From: an uncultured bacterium
GTDB lineage: Bacteria; Pseudomonadota; Alphaproteobacteria; Sphingomonadales; Sphingomonadaceae
Assembly (NCBI GenBank): GCA_903884945.1
Contig: CAISGR010000276.1
Span: 1-32,713 of the forward strand
DNA length: 32,713 nucleotides
Reading direction: 5' to 3'
The translations under genes were made by a program, and so were the position numbers. Shown in pieces: positions 7,518-15,721 of the stretch (within the stretch, counting starts at the first letter, position 1; each line of letters starts with the position of its first letter). The notes beneath the pieces were generated by a model. The model worked only from the letters and a program-made list of their open reading frames with translations, was not told the origin of the DNA and did not search any database.

Positions 7518-8573
7518 ATGCATTTTCTTGACCAAGCAAAGATCTTCGTCCGCTCGGGCGCGGGCGGCCCCGGCGCCGTCAGCTTCCGGCGCGAGAAGTT
7601 CATCGAATATGGCGGCCCGAACGGCGGCAATGGCGGCAAGGGTGGCGACATCATCTTCGAAGCCGTCGCCGGCCTCAACACGCTGATCGACTTTCGCTAC
7701 ACCCAGCACTTCCGGGCGCCGCGCGGCCATGGCGGCGCTGGCTCGAACATGACGGGCGCCGGCGGCGAGGACCTGGTGATCAAGGTGCCGGTCGGCACCC
7801 AGATCCTGTCCGAGGACAAGGAGGAGGTGCTGGCCGACTTCACCTTTGCCGGCCAGCGCGAGGTGTTCCTGCGCGGCGGCGATGGCGGGCGCGGCAATGC
7901 CAGCTACAAGACCTCCACCAACCGCACGCCGCGCCAGCACGGCACCGGCTGGCCCTATGAGGAAGCCTGGGTCTGGCTGCGGCTGAAGCTGCTCGCCGAT
8001 GCCGGCCTGGTCGGCCTGCCCAATGCCGGCAAATCGACCTTCATCAACGCCGTCACCAATGCCAAGGCCAAGGTCGGCGACTATCCCTTCACCACCGTGC
8101 GCCCGCAATTGGGCGTGGTGAGTCGCCACAATCGCGAATTCGTGATCGCCGACATCCCCGGCCTGATCGAGGGCGCCGCGGATGGCGCGGGGATCGGCGA
8201 CCGCTTTCTCGGCCATATCGAGCGCTGCAAGGTACTGCTCCACCTCGTCGACGCGACCGAGGAGGACCCCGTCGGCAACTACCGCATCGTCCGTGCCGAG
8301 CTCGATGCCTATGGCGCCGGCCTGGTCGACAAGCCGCAGGTGATCGGGCTCAACAAGATCGATGCGCTCGAGCCGGATGCCGTGAAGAAGCTCGTCACCA
8401 AGCTGAAGCGCGCCAGCAAGGCCGAAGTGATCCCGATGTCGGGCGCCGGTGGCGCAACCGGCGCGGGCATCGAGACGGTGCTCGACCGCCTGATCGAAGC
8501 GATCGGCCCGGCCCAGGCATCGCCGGTGCGCGACGATGGCGCAGAGGACCAGATCGAATGGTCACCGCTGTGA
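7518..8573 (+). CDS. obg: Obg/CgtA GTPase
   Basis: This 351-residue GTPase acts in late 50S subunit assembly and responds to the nucleotide state of the cell. Residues 1-158 are the glycine-rich Obg fold (VRSGAGGPGAVSFRREKFIE, GGNGGKGGD). The G domain follows with GLPNAGKST at 166-174 (P-loop), FTTVRPQLG (switch I), DIPG at 212-215 and GLNKID further on. It ends soon after the G domain, so it lacks the C-terminal OCT domain of Firmicute Obg, as usual in proteobacteria. It lies in the conserved rplU-rpmA...obg...proB neighbourhood. Confidence 0.98.
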   Translation: MHFLDQAKIFVRSGAGGPGAVSFRREKFIEYGGPNGGNGGKGGDIIFEAVAGLNTLIDFRYTQHFRAPRGHGGAGSNMTGAGGEDLVIKVPVGTQILSEDKEEVLADFTFAGQREVFLRGGDGGRGNASYKTSTNRTPRQHGTGWPYEEAWVWLRLKLLADAGLVGLPNAGKSTFINAVTNAKAKVGDYPFTTVRPQLGVVSRHNREFVIADIPGLIEGAADGAGIGDRFLGHIERCKVLLHLVDATEEDPVGNYRIVRAELDAYGAGLVDKPQVIGLNKIDALEPDAVKKLVTKLKRASKAEVIPMSGAGGATGAGIETVLDRLIEAIGPAQASPVRDDGAEDQIEWSPL

Positions 8574-8645
8574 CGCAATTCCGCGCGATGGCGAAATCAG
8601 CGAATCGTCGGGAGACAGCGCCCGGCCGGTAAGGGGAAGGCGGGC

Positions 8646-9482
8646 ATGGGCATTGTCGATCTGATCCGGAAACTCTTCGGCCGAACGGCGGCACCGCCCG
8701 CGCCGGCCAGTCCCGAACCGGCCCCGCCGCCGCTCCCCGTCGCGCCCGAACCGGTTGCCCCGCCCGATCCGGCGCAACGCTCGGCGGACCGCCGCGATCA
8801 ATTCTGGGCGTCGGTCGGCCTGGTCGAACCCGATCTCCTCTCCCATCTCGTCAGCCCGGGCCTGATCGGTGGGCCGGCCTGGCCGACGACCCGGCAGGCC
8901 TATCGCGTCGTTCGCCGCGCGGACGGATCGACCCTGATCGCGACCGATGGCCTCTCCGACCCGTTCGACGATGGCGCCGAAGAGGAGGAAGCAAGCGCGG
9001 TCAACGGCTTCGAACTGGAATTGTTCGCGGAGAGCGCAGACCTTCCGGCCGGAACGGCCGGCGCGCCGGGGGACATCGCGCCGCTTGCCGGAAGCTGGCT
9101 GCTCGAACTGGTCCGGAACGTCGCCGGCACGGTCGCGCAGGCGGGCGGCATCGCCGGGCACCTCGATCGCCATGGCGTCCTGTCGATGGAGATCCCCGGC
9201 GTCTCCTCCTCCACCGCGATCAGCGCCCAGCTTCCCGCCCGCTATGTCACCGCGGACGATGCCCTCGGCATCCTGATCGGCGCCCCCGCGCCCGATTTCG
9301 CGGCATCGATCGAGGATATGCCGCTGTCTCCCGTGCGGCTGGTGCCGATCGTGCTCCTCACCGCAGCCGAACTGGGCGAGATTCGGGCCGGCGACGAGGA
9401 AACCCGCGACGCGATCGCCGCCCGGCTGGCGGCCATGCCGAGCGGCCATCGCAGCGATCTGGGCCGCCCCTCGATCGTCTAG
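8646..9482 (+). CDS. Protein with probable SUFU (suppressor-of-fused)-like domain
   Basis: This 278-residue protein starts MGIVDLIRKLFG, followed by a proline/alanine-rich linker (residues about 16-45) and a globular part. Three segments resemble bacterial SUFU domains: STLIATDGLSDPF with GFELELFAES shortly after, SWLLELVRNVAGTVAQAGG, and PVRLVPIVLLTAAELGEIRAG near the C-terminus. In bacteria this domain occurs in toxin-immunity and other poorly understood proteins; a function here cannot be given. The match is by eye and weak enough that it could be an unrelated sphingomonad protein. It sits between obg and proB on the same strand, with 72 bases to obg. Confidence 0.5.
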   Translation: MGIVDLIRKLFGRTAAPPAPASPEPAPPPLPVAPEPVAPPDPAQRSADRRDQFWASVGLVEPDLLSHLVSPGLIGGPAWPTTRQAYRVVRRADGSTLIATDGLSDPFDDGAEEEEASAVNGFELELFAESADLPAGTAGAPGDIAPLAGSWLLELVRNVAGTVAQAGGIAGHLDRHGVLSMEIPGVSSSTAISAQLPARYVTADDALGILIGAPAPDFAASIEDMPLSPVRLVPIVLLTAAELGEIRAGDEETRDAIAARLAAMPSGHRSDLGRPSIV

Positions 9483-9488
9483 ACTCGA

Positions 9489-9542
9489 CTTCAGCCGGAT
9501 CGAACCACCGTACTCCGTTGAGCGATCCAATCGGGGCTGAAG
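9489..9542. repeat. Interrupted inverted repeat before proB
   Basis: CTTCAGCCGGATCG (9489-9502) pairs with CGATCC (9523-9528) and GGCTGAAG (9535-9542), a 14-bp stem interrupted by a 6-base bulge, just after the stop of the SUFU-like gene. No T run follows. It may be a processing or Rho-independent-like stop, or a structure in the proB leader. Confidence 0.4.
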
Positions 9543-9642
9543 CGCGTCTGGCTGATCGGTTCGCGCCTGCCGGTGTGGTATGTGCATGGCCGCTTCTCTC
9601 GGCCATTGCGGCCGGCGAATACGGACCCTAAGCCGCTGCGCG

Positions 9643-10773
9643 ATGAACCGCTCCGCCAACGCCTTCTCGCCGACCACCTGCCCTCGCCTCGTCGTCAAGG
9701 TCGGCTCGGCGCTGCTCGTCGCCCCGGACGGGACAGTGCGGCGCGACTGGCTGACGAGCCTCGTCGCCGATATCGCGGCGCGCGCCAGGGCGGGACAGGA
9801 GATCGCGGTCGTCTCGTCCGGGGCGATCGCGCTCGGCGCGCGGCGCCTGAAACTGGCCCGGGGTGGCCGCGCCAGCCTTGAGGACGCGCAGGCGGCGGCG
9901 GCGACCGGCCAGATCGCCCTCAGCCAGGTCTGGGCCGAACTGCTCGGCGCACAGGGGCTCACCGCCGCACAGATTCTCGTCACGCTCGACGATCTCGAGG
10001 ACCGCCGACGCTATCTCAACGCGGCCGCGACGCTCAGCCGGCTGCTTGCGCTGCACGTCGTGCCCGTGATCAACGAGAATGACAGCGTCGCGACGGCGGA
10101 GATCCGTTTCGGCGACAATGACCGGCTCGCGGCGCGCGTCGCGCAGGCGGCGGGCGCGCAGGGCGTCATCCTCCTGTCCGACGTCGATGGCCTGTACGAT
10201 GCCAACCCCAACACCAATCCGGGCGCCACGCTGATCCCGCGCGTCGACCGGATCGACGCGGCGATCGAGGCGATGGCGGACGGCGGCTCCGGCTCGGGCA
10301 TGGGCTCTGGCGGCATGGTCTCGAAGATCGCCGCGGCACGGATCGCCACGGCGGCGGGCGCGCATCTCGCGATCGTCTCCGGCCATCGCGACCATCCCCT
10401 CAGCGCCTTTGCCGATAGCGGCCATGGCACCGTCTTCGTCGCCGAAAAGACAGCGCCGGCCCGCAAGGCATGGCTCGCCGGCGGGCTCACCGCCAAGGGC
10501 GAGATCCATATCGACGCAGGCGCGGCGCGCGCGCTCCGCGGCGGCAACAGCCTGCTCGCGGCCGGCGCCGTCCGTGTCGCCGGCGATTTCCGGCGTGGCG
10601 ATCTGGTGGTGGTGTGCGGGCCGGACGGCAAGCCGCTGGCGCGCGGCCTCAGCGAATATGATGCGGCCGACGCAGCGCTGATCACCGGCAAGCGCAGCAA
10701 CGCGCTCGGCTCCATCCTCGGCTATGCGCCGCGCGCCGCGCTCGTGCACCGCAACCACATGGCCTTGCTGTGA
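9643..10773 (+). CDS. proB: Glutamate 5-kinase (with C-terminal PUA domain)
   Basis: ProB catalyses ATP-dependent phosphorylation of glutamate, the first step of proline synthesis. The start is taken at the ATG at 9643 (MNRSANAF), close before the conserved PRLVVKVGSALL; an upstream in-frame start at 9580 would add 21 unlike residues. The amino-acid kinase domain has VVSSGAIALGARRL, the substrate loop VPVINENDSVATAEIRFGDN and the nucleotide segment GVILLSDVDGLYDANP, then GSGMGSGGMVSKI. The C-terminal PUA domain covers about residues 280-365. Length 376 fits the long, PUA-containing form. Proline feedback is expected from the family. proA is not in the window. The next gene overlaps the stop (GTGA). 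Confidence 0.97.
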   Translation: MNRSANAFSPTTCPRLVVKVGSALLVAPDGTVRRDWLTSLVADIAARARAGQEIAVVSSGAIALGARRLKLARGGRASLEDAQAAAATGQIALSQVWAELLGAQGLTAAQILVTLDDLEDRRRYLNAAATLSRLLALHVVPVINENDSVATAEIRFGDNDRLAARVAQAAGAQGVILLSDVDGLYDANPNTNPGATLIPRVDRIDAAIEAMADGGSGSGMGSGGMVSKIAAARIATAAGAHLAIVSGHRDHPLSAFADSGHGTVFVAEKTAPARKAWLAGGLTAKGEIHIDAGAARALRGGNSLLAAGAVRVAGDFRRGDLVVVCGPDGKPLARGLSEYDAADAALITGKRSNALGSILGYAPRAALVHRNHMALL

Positions 10774-11675
10774 GCCTGCTCGCCATCACCGGCGGCACCG
10801 GCTTCGTCGGCGGCCGCCTGATCGACTTGGCGACGGCGGCCGGCCATGAGGTCCGCGCCCTCGCCCGCCGCCCGCAGCCCGCTCGCCCCGGCGTGACCTG
10901 GATCGAGGGCGCGCTCGATACGCCGGACGCCCTTGCCCGGCTGGTCCGTGGCGCGGACGCGGTGATCCATGTCGCCGGCGTCGTGAACGCGCCGGATCGG
11001 GCCGGTTTCGCCGCGGGCAACATCGCCGGAACCCAGGCGATGGTCGACGCCGCGACGGCGGCCGGCGCACAACGCTTCATCCATGTCTCCTCGCTCGCCG
11101 CGCGCGAGCCCGGCCTGTCCAATTACGGCTGGTCCAAGGCCGGCGCGGAACAAGTCGTAGCGGCGTCGCCGCTCGACTGGACGATGGTGCGCCCGACCGC
11201 GATCTATGGTCCGGGCGATATGGAAATACGCGACATGTTCCGGATCGCCAAGCTCGGCCTGGCGCTGCTGCCGCCGCGCGGGCGCATGTCGGTGGTCGAG
11301 GTCGGCGATCTCGCCCGGCTGCTGCTCAGGCTCGTCGCCGTCGATCCCGGACGGGTCGTCCTCGATGCCGATGACGGGGTCGAGGGCGGGTGGTCGCATG
11401 AGGACTTCGCGCGCGCGATCGGGGTGGCGGTCGGCCGGCGCATCATGCCGCTGGCCCTGCCGCGCGGACTGCTATCGCTGGCAGCGACGGGTGACCGGCT
11501 GTTCCGCGGCGCCGGCGCCAAGCTCACCGCGGACCGCGTCGCCTATCTGTGCCACCCCGACTGGACGATCGATCCGGACCATCGGCCCGATCCCGCCTTG
11601 TGGCAGCCGGAGGTACCCACACCCGAGGGCCTGGCCGCCACCGCCGCCTGGTATCGCGCGAACGGCCTGCTCTGA
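10770..11675 (+). CDS. NAD-dependent epimerase/dehydratase-type reductase, candidate ceramide reductase CerR
   Basis: This 301-residue extended SDR has an NAD(P)-binding GGTGFVG at 8-14 and the catalytic YGWSK (YxxxK). Its start is a GTG overlapping the proB stop (GTGA at 10770-10773). In Caulobacter the ceramide cluster has spt, acp and cerR, an SDR of this epimerase type that reduces the 3-keto group of the sphingoid base. Here the reductase lies on the same strand before acp and spt, separated by 446 bases of repeat-rich sequence, so I infer the same role. It could instead be an unrelated NAD-dependent epimerase co-transcribed with proB; the overlap with proB makes that a real alternative. 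Membership of the SDR family is sure; the ceramide role is inference. Confidence 0.8.
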   Translation: MSLLAITGGTGFVGGRLIDLATAAGHEVRALARRPQPARPGVTWIEGALDTPDALARLVRGADAVIHVAGVVNAPDRAGFAAGNIAGTQAMVDAATAAGAQRFIHVSSLAAREPGLSNYGWSKAGAEQVVAASPLDWTMVRPTAIYGPGDMEIRDMFRIAKLGLALLPPRGRMSVVEVGDLARLLLRLVAVDPGRVVLDADDGVEGGWSHEDFARAIGVAVGRRIMPLALPRGLLSLAATGDRLFRGAGAKLTADRVAYLCHPDWTIDPDHRPDPALWQPEVPTPEGLAATAAWYRANGLL

Positions 11676-11816
11676 GCGGACTGACCCCGGAGCGGGACAA
11701 CTGCCCTGCGCACGCCCCGCGCCCTTGATTCAATCCGGGGCCCGTTCGTGGCATTTCGGCGCGATGACGGATCCTTTTGTCTCGCCAGCGCCCGGGCGGC
11801 TGCACCATGGCTACGG

Positions 11817-12008
11817 CCCTGTTCCGAGGGATGATTTCGCTGTTCCGGCCGGCGATTTTCCCTGTTCCACGCTCGAAATTCCCTGTTCCGCCATAACAGG
11901 GAATTCAACATATAACACACTGATAAAAAATGGTATTTTTTCCAAAAATCAGCCGCAAACTGGCCAGAAAAAGAAAATTTCCCTGTTAAGGGCCGGAGAA
12001 CAGGGAAA
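11817..12008. repeat. CCCTGTT repeat array with two perfect palindromes and an AT-rich core
   Basis: This is the only gene-free stretch above 300 bases (11676-12121). CCCTGTTCC-type units start at 11817, 11838 (imperfect), 11860 and 11881, spaced 21, 22 and 21 bases, about two helical turns. The fourth forms a perfect 11-bp palindrome, AATTCCCTGTT (11877-11887) with AACAGGGAATT (11895-11905). A second palindrome, TTTCCCTGTT (11978-11987) with AACAGGGAAA (11999-12008), lies about 70 bases on. Between them is markedly AT-rich DNA (11905-11980), unlike its surroundings. No ORF was recognised. It may be a protein-binding array or the relic of a small non-autonomous element. Confidence 0.75.
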
Positions 12009-12121
12009 AGCGGCGCAATGTGACCATGCGGTGGCATCGTGCGCCGACACTGCTATAGGTCCGCCAGAAAGCCGCCGCATTTTCTTGGCAGGGCACAGCA
12101 TCAATTTTCGAAGGACATGTT

Positions 12122-12364
12122 TTGAACGACCGCGCGCACGTTTTCGACACCGTCACCGGCCTGATCGAACCCTTCAACAAGAAGGGTGTCCCGCTATCCG
12201 ACGCGACGACCTTCCAGGGCGATCTGGAATGGGACAGCCTGACGGTCATGGATTTCGTGGCTGCGATCGAGGACGAGTTCGACATCATCATCACGATGAA
12301 CATGCAGGCCGAAATCGAGACGGTCGGCCAGCTCGTCGATGCGGTGATGAAGCTGAAGGCCTGA
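12122..12364 (+). CDS. acpR: Acyl carrier protein of the sphingolipid cluster
   Basis: This 80-residue acyl carrier protein has the 4'-phosphopantetheine attachment motif in WDSL (S39) followed by VMDFVAAIEDEFDI, the usual helix II. The start is a TTG at 12122 with AAGGA (12111-12115) six bases before it; an ATG at 12117 is closed at once by a stop. A possible promoter is GTGGCA (12031-12036), 17 bases, TATAGG (12054-12059). Only 4 bases separate its stop from spt, so they are co-transcribed. A dedicated ACP beside serine palmitoyltransferase is known from Caulobacter and sphingomonads and probably presents the fatty acyl chain to it. The symbol is a tentative label. Confidence 0.93.
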   Translation: MNDRAHVFDTVTGLIEPFNKKGVPLSDATTFQGDLEWDSLTVMDFVAAIEDEFDIIITMNMQAEIETVGQLVDAVMKLKA

Positions 12365-12368
12365 CATC

Positions 12369-13631
12369 ATGACCGAAGCCGCCCAGACCGCCGATGCCCT
12401 CCCCGTCGATCCGCCCGCGATCGCACCGGAGCGCGATCTCTTCTCCAAGTTCGATGCCCTGATCGCCGAGCGCGAGGCGCTGATGGCGACCGGCGTGCGC
12501 GATCCGTTCGCGATCGTGATGGAGGAAGTGAAATCCCCCACCCTCGCCGTGATCAAGGGCAAGGAGACGATCCTGCTCGGCACCTATAATTATATGGGCA
12601 TGACGTTCGATCCCGACGTCATCCAGGCCGGCAAGGACGCGCTCGACCATTTCGGCTCGGGCACCACTGGCAGCCGCGTCCTCAACGGCACCTATGAGCC
12701 GCACAAGGACTGCGAGGAGGCTCTCAAGGAGTTCTACGGCACGAAGCACGCCATGGTCTTCTCGACCGGCTACCAGGCCAATCTCGGGATGATCTCGACG
12801 CTCGCCGGCAAGGGCGAATATATCATCCTCGATGCCGACAGCCATGCGTCGATCTATGACGGCTGCGCGCTGGGCAATGCCGAGATCGTCCGCTTCCGCC
12901 ATAATTCGGTCGAGGATCTCGACAAGCGCCTCGGCCGGCTGCCCAAGGAGCCGGGCAAGCTCGTCGTGCTCGAGGGCGTCTATTCGATGCTCGGCGACAT
13001 CGCCCCGCTCAAGGAAATGGTTGCCGTCGCCAAGAAGCATGGCTGCATGATCCTGTGCGACGAAGCCCATGGCATGGGCTTTTTCGGCGAACATGGCCGC
13101 GGCGTGTTCGAGGAAGCCGGCGTCTCCGACGACATCGATTTCGTCGTCGGCACCTTCTCCAAGTCGGTCGGCACGGTCGGAGGCTTCTGCGTCTCGAACC
13201 ATCCCAAGTTCGAGGTGATGCGCCTCGTCTGCCGCCCCTATGTCTTCACCGCCTCGCTGCCGCCGTCGGTGGTCGCCACCGCGGCGACATCGATCCGCAA
13301 GCTGATGCATGCCGGCAACAAGCGCGCGCATCTGTGGGAGAACAGCCGGCGCCTGCATGGCGGGCTGCGCGAAATGGGCTTCAGGCTCGGCACCGAGACG
13401 CCCCAGTCCGCGATCATCGCCGTGATCCTCGAAGACCAGGCCCAGGCGGTCGCGATGTGGCAGGCCCTGCTCGAGGGCGGCCTCTATGTGAACATGGCGC
13501 GCCCTCCCGCGACCCCGGCCGGCACCTATCTGCTGCGCTGTTCGCTTTGCGCCGAGCATTCGGCCGAACAGGTCGAGACGATCATCGAGATGTTCAGGGC
13601 GGCGGGTCGGGCAACCGGCGCGATCGGCTGA
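12369..13631 (+). CDS. spt: Serine palmitoyltransferase
   Basis: SPT condenses serine with a palmitoyl thioester to 3-ketodihydrosphingosine, the committed step of sphingolipid synthesis. It is a PLP-dependent alpha-oxoamine synthase. The 420-residue length and its alignment by eye with the soluble homodimeric Sphingomonas paucimobilis enzyme are very close. The PLP lysine is K265 in GTFSKSVGTVGG, H159 in DADSHASIYDG stacks on the cofactor ring, and the DEAHGMGFFGEHGRG segment supplies the Asp/His pair. GTYNYMGM and RPPATPAG complete the active site. No membrane segment is seen. It follows acp by 4 bases. A hybrid histidine kinase gene starts 44 bases after it. Confidence 0.98.
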   Translation: MTEAAQTADALPVDPPAIAPERDLFSKFDALIAEREALMATGVRDPFAIVMEEVKSPTLAVIKGKETILLGTYNYMGMTFDPDVIQAGKDALDHFGSGTTGSRVLNGTYEPHKDCEEALKEFYGTKHAMVFSTGYQANLGMISTLAGKGEYIILDADSHASIYDGCALGNAEIVRFRHNSVEDLDKRLGRLPKEPGKLVVLEGVYSMLGDIAPLKEMVAVAKKHGCMILCDEAHGMGFFGEHGRGVFEEAGVSDDIDFVVGTFSKSVGTVGGFCVSNHPKFEVMRLVCRPYVFTASLPPSVVATAATSIRKLMHAGNKRAHLWENSRRLHGGLREMGFRLGTETPQSAIIAVILEDQAQAVAMWQALLEGGLYVNMARPPATPAGTYLLRCSLCAEHSAEQVETIIEMFRAAGRATGAIG

Positions 13632-13675
13632 GCCGCGACGCTACGCCTTCCCACGAGTCGCGCTTGCGACTAGAA

Positions 13676-15628
13676 ATGCCGCTTATGAGCGGGAACCAAG
13701 GCGAGGTCGCGCGCGACGGCGAGCAGGGCGGTGCCTGGCATACGACCATGCTGGTCGTGATGGCGGTGCTCGGCGTGCTGGTGCTGGTCGCGCTGGTGCT
13801 GACGCTCGACGGCGCGAACCGCCAGCGCGACAATGCCGTCCGGCTCCAGTCGCACAGCTATGAGGTGATGATCCTCGCCCGGACGCTTTCCGGGACGATC
13901 TCCGGTTCCGAGGCCTCGCTCGGCCGTTACGTTATCAGTGGCGACAAGTTGCTCGGCCGGCGCTTCTACGACGAATGGCGCAATGCCGGCCAGCAGATCA
14001 ACAAGCTCGACGAGGTGACCGGCGACAATCCGGACCAGCAGAAGCTGACCGCGGCGTTGCGCGCCGCTTATCAGACGCGCGGCAAGGAGCTGGCGCTGAT
14101 CGCGCTCAGCACCAATTACCACAAGAACGATCAGGCGCTGGCGCGCTACTATCAGGCGCGCGATTCGGCCTCGCTGGGCGAGATCAACGCCCTGCTCGAC
14201 CGGATCATCGCAGGCGAGCGCGTGGTGCTCGACAGCCGCACGGGCGAGGCAATGCACTCGGTCGCGCAGTCGAACAGCGTCGCCCGCGTGCTTGGCGCCT
14301 TCGGCGTGCTGATCGTGATCGGCGCGATCATTCTCGGCTGGATGACGGTGCGTGCCCTTGGCGAGCGTGCCGTGGCGAATGCCGAGGCAGAGGCCGAGCG
14401 GCAGCGCGCCGAGGATCTGGAAGTCGCGGTGGCGCGTGCAACCGCCGAACTGCTCGACAAGGAGGCGCGCCTCCGCCAGGTCCAGAAGATGGAAGCGATC
14501 GGCCAGCTGACGGGCGGCATCGCCCATGATTTCAACAATATGCTCGCCGTCGTTCTCGGTGGACTGGAACTGGCGCGGCGCAATGTCACCGACGCGGTCC
14601 AGGCGACGCGTCATATCGACAACGCGACCGAGGGCGCCAATCGCGCGGCCGCGCTCACCCGGCGCCTGCTCGCCTTCTCGCGCGAGGAGGCGCTGAAGCT
14701 CGAGCCGGTCGAACCCGGCCCGCTGGTCGCCGGCATGTCCGACCTGCTCGATCGGACGCTCGGCGACGCGATCATCGTCGTATCCGAGGATGTCGGGCCC
14801 GGCTGGCGCATCCGCGCCGATCGCTACCAGCTGGAGAATGTCATCCTCAATCTCGCGGTCAACGCGCGCGATGCGATGGATGGGCGGGGCCAGTTGACGA
14901 TCCGCACGGCCGGCACATCGCTCGCGGCGGGCGCGATCGGCACCTGTCCGGAGGGCGACTATGTCACGATCGCCGTCACCGACACCGGCTGCGGCATGAC
15001 CCCGGAGGTTCTCGAGCATGTCTTCGAGCCCTTCTTCACCACCAAGCCGGTCGGCAAGGGCACCGGGCTCGGCCTCAGCCAGATCTTCGCCTTTGTCCGC
15101 CAGGCCGATGGCGAGATCAGCATCGATTCCGCACCCGGAAAGGGCACGACGGTAACGCTCTATCTCCCGCGGCATATCGGTGCGGCGCAAGATGCGGCCC
15201 CGCAGGAAGCGCGCAACGCACCGGTCCAGTCTGCAGCGCTCGACATCCTCGTGGTGGAGGACGATCCCCGCGTGCTGGCGGCGACGATGGGCGCGCTGAA
15301 GGAACTCGGGCACCGCCCGATCGCCTGCGATGATCCGCTCGCCGCCCCCGGGCTGCTCGACGGCGCGGACGGCGTGGACCTGATCGTTTCGGACGTGCTG
15401 ATGCCGCAGCAGACCGGCCCGGAGATGATCGCCGCGCTTGCGCCCGGACACGGTCACATCGCCGTTCTGTTCGTCACCGGCTATGCCGGCGAGGCCGGCG
15501 GCGAGGCTGAATTCGGCGGCCATTTCGTGCTGCGCAAGCCCTTCACCATCTCAGCGCTCGAACGCGCCATCGCCGAAGCGATGGCCGCGCCGCGGCGTGC
15601 CCCGCCCGACAGCATCGCTGCCGAGTGA
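13676..15628 (+). CDS. Membrane-bound hybrid sensor histidine kinase (CHASE3-like sensor, C-terminal receiver)
   Basis: The protein is 650 residues from the ATG at 13676 (13685 is an alternative; both are weakly preceded by ribosome-binding signals). Order: cytoplasmic start, TM1 at about 22-44, a periplasmic CHASE3-like domain (SLGRYVISGDKLLGRRFYDEW), TM2 at about 203-225, coiled coil, histidine-kinase dimer domain with GGIAHDFNN (H284), an ATPase domain with NLAVNARDAM, DTGCGM and GTGLGL, and a C-terminal receiver with DLIVSDVLMP (D573) and a conserved LRKPF lysine. All catalytic boxes look intact. It has no output domain and no partner regulator nearby. An in-frame open stretch runs back over spt, but that is a shadow. 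It sits between spt and lptF, so it may sense envelope state; that is inference only. Confidence 0.92.
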   Translation: MPLMSGNQGEVARDGEQGGAWHTTMLVVMAVLGVLVLVALVLTLDGANRQRDNAVRLQSHSYEVMILARTLSGTISGSEASLGRYVISGDKLLGRRFYDEWRNAGQQINKLDEVTGDNPDQQKLTAALRAAYQTRGKELALIALSTNYHKNDQALARYYQARDSASLGEINALLDRIIAGERVVLDSRTGEAMHSVAQSNSVARVLGAFGVLIVIGAIILGWMTVRALGERAVANAEAEAERQRAEDLEVAVARATAELLDKEARLRQVQKMEAIGQLTGGIAHDFNNMLAVVLGGLELARRNVTDAVQATRHIDNATEGANRAAALTRRLLAFSREEALKLEPVEPGPLVAGMSDLLDRTLGDAIIVVSEDVGPGWRIRADRYQLENVILNLAVNARDAMDGRGQLTIRTAGTSLAAGAIGTCPEGDYVTIAVTDTGCGMTPEVLEHVFEPFFTTKPVGKGTGLGLSQIFAFVRQADGEISIDSAPGKGTTVTLYLPRHIGAAQDAAPQEARNAPVQSAALDILVVEDDPRVLAATMGALKELGHRPIACDDPLAAPGLLDGADGVDLIVSDVLMPQQTGPEMIAALAPGHGHIAVLFVTGYAGEAGGEAEFGGHFVLRKPFTISALERAIAEAMAAPRRAPPDSIAAE

Positions 15629-15721
15629 TTTCGTAGCTGACGTTGCCCCTGACCCTCGATATAGCCGCCCGACCGGGCACTCGCACCCTGCCCTCCCGCA
15701 AAGGCCGTCGCCGCTAGCCCC

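Noticed and set aside
11817..12008. CRISPR array in the repeat region
   Set aside because: Units are 7-9 bases with 12-14-base intervals, some inverted; there is no repeat-spacer pattern and no cas gene.
11206..12372. 388-codon frame crossing the CCCTGTT repeat region
   Set aside because: It is a shadow of the reductase gene joined to non-coding repeat DNA; its translation resembles no protein and it overlaps acp.
13055..13675. Continuous frame that would fuse about 207 extra residues to the front of the hybrid kinase
   Set aside because: This stretch is the +1 shadow of spt; the kinase has proper start codons at 13676 and 13685 just before its first TM segment.
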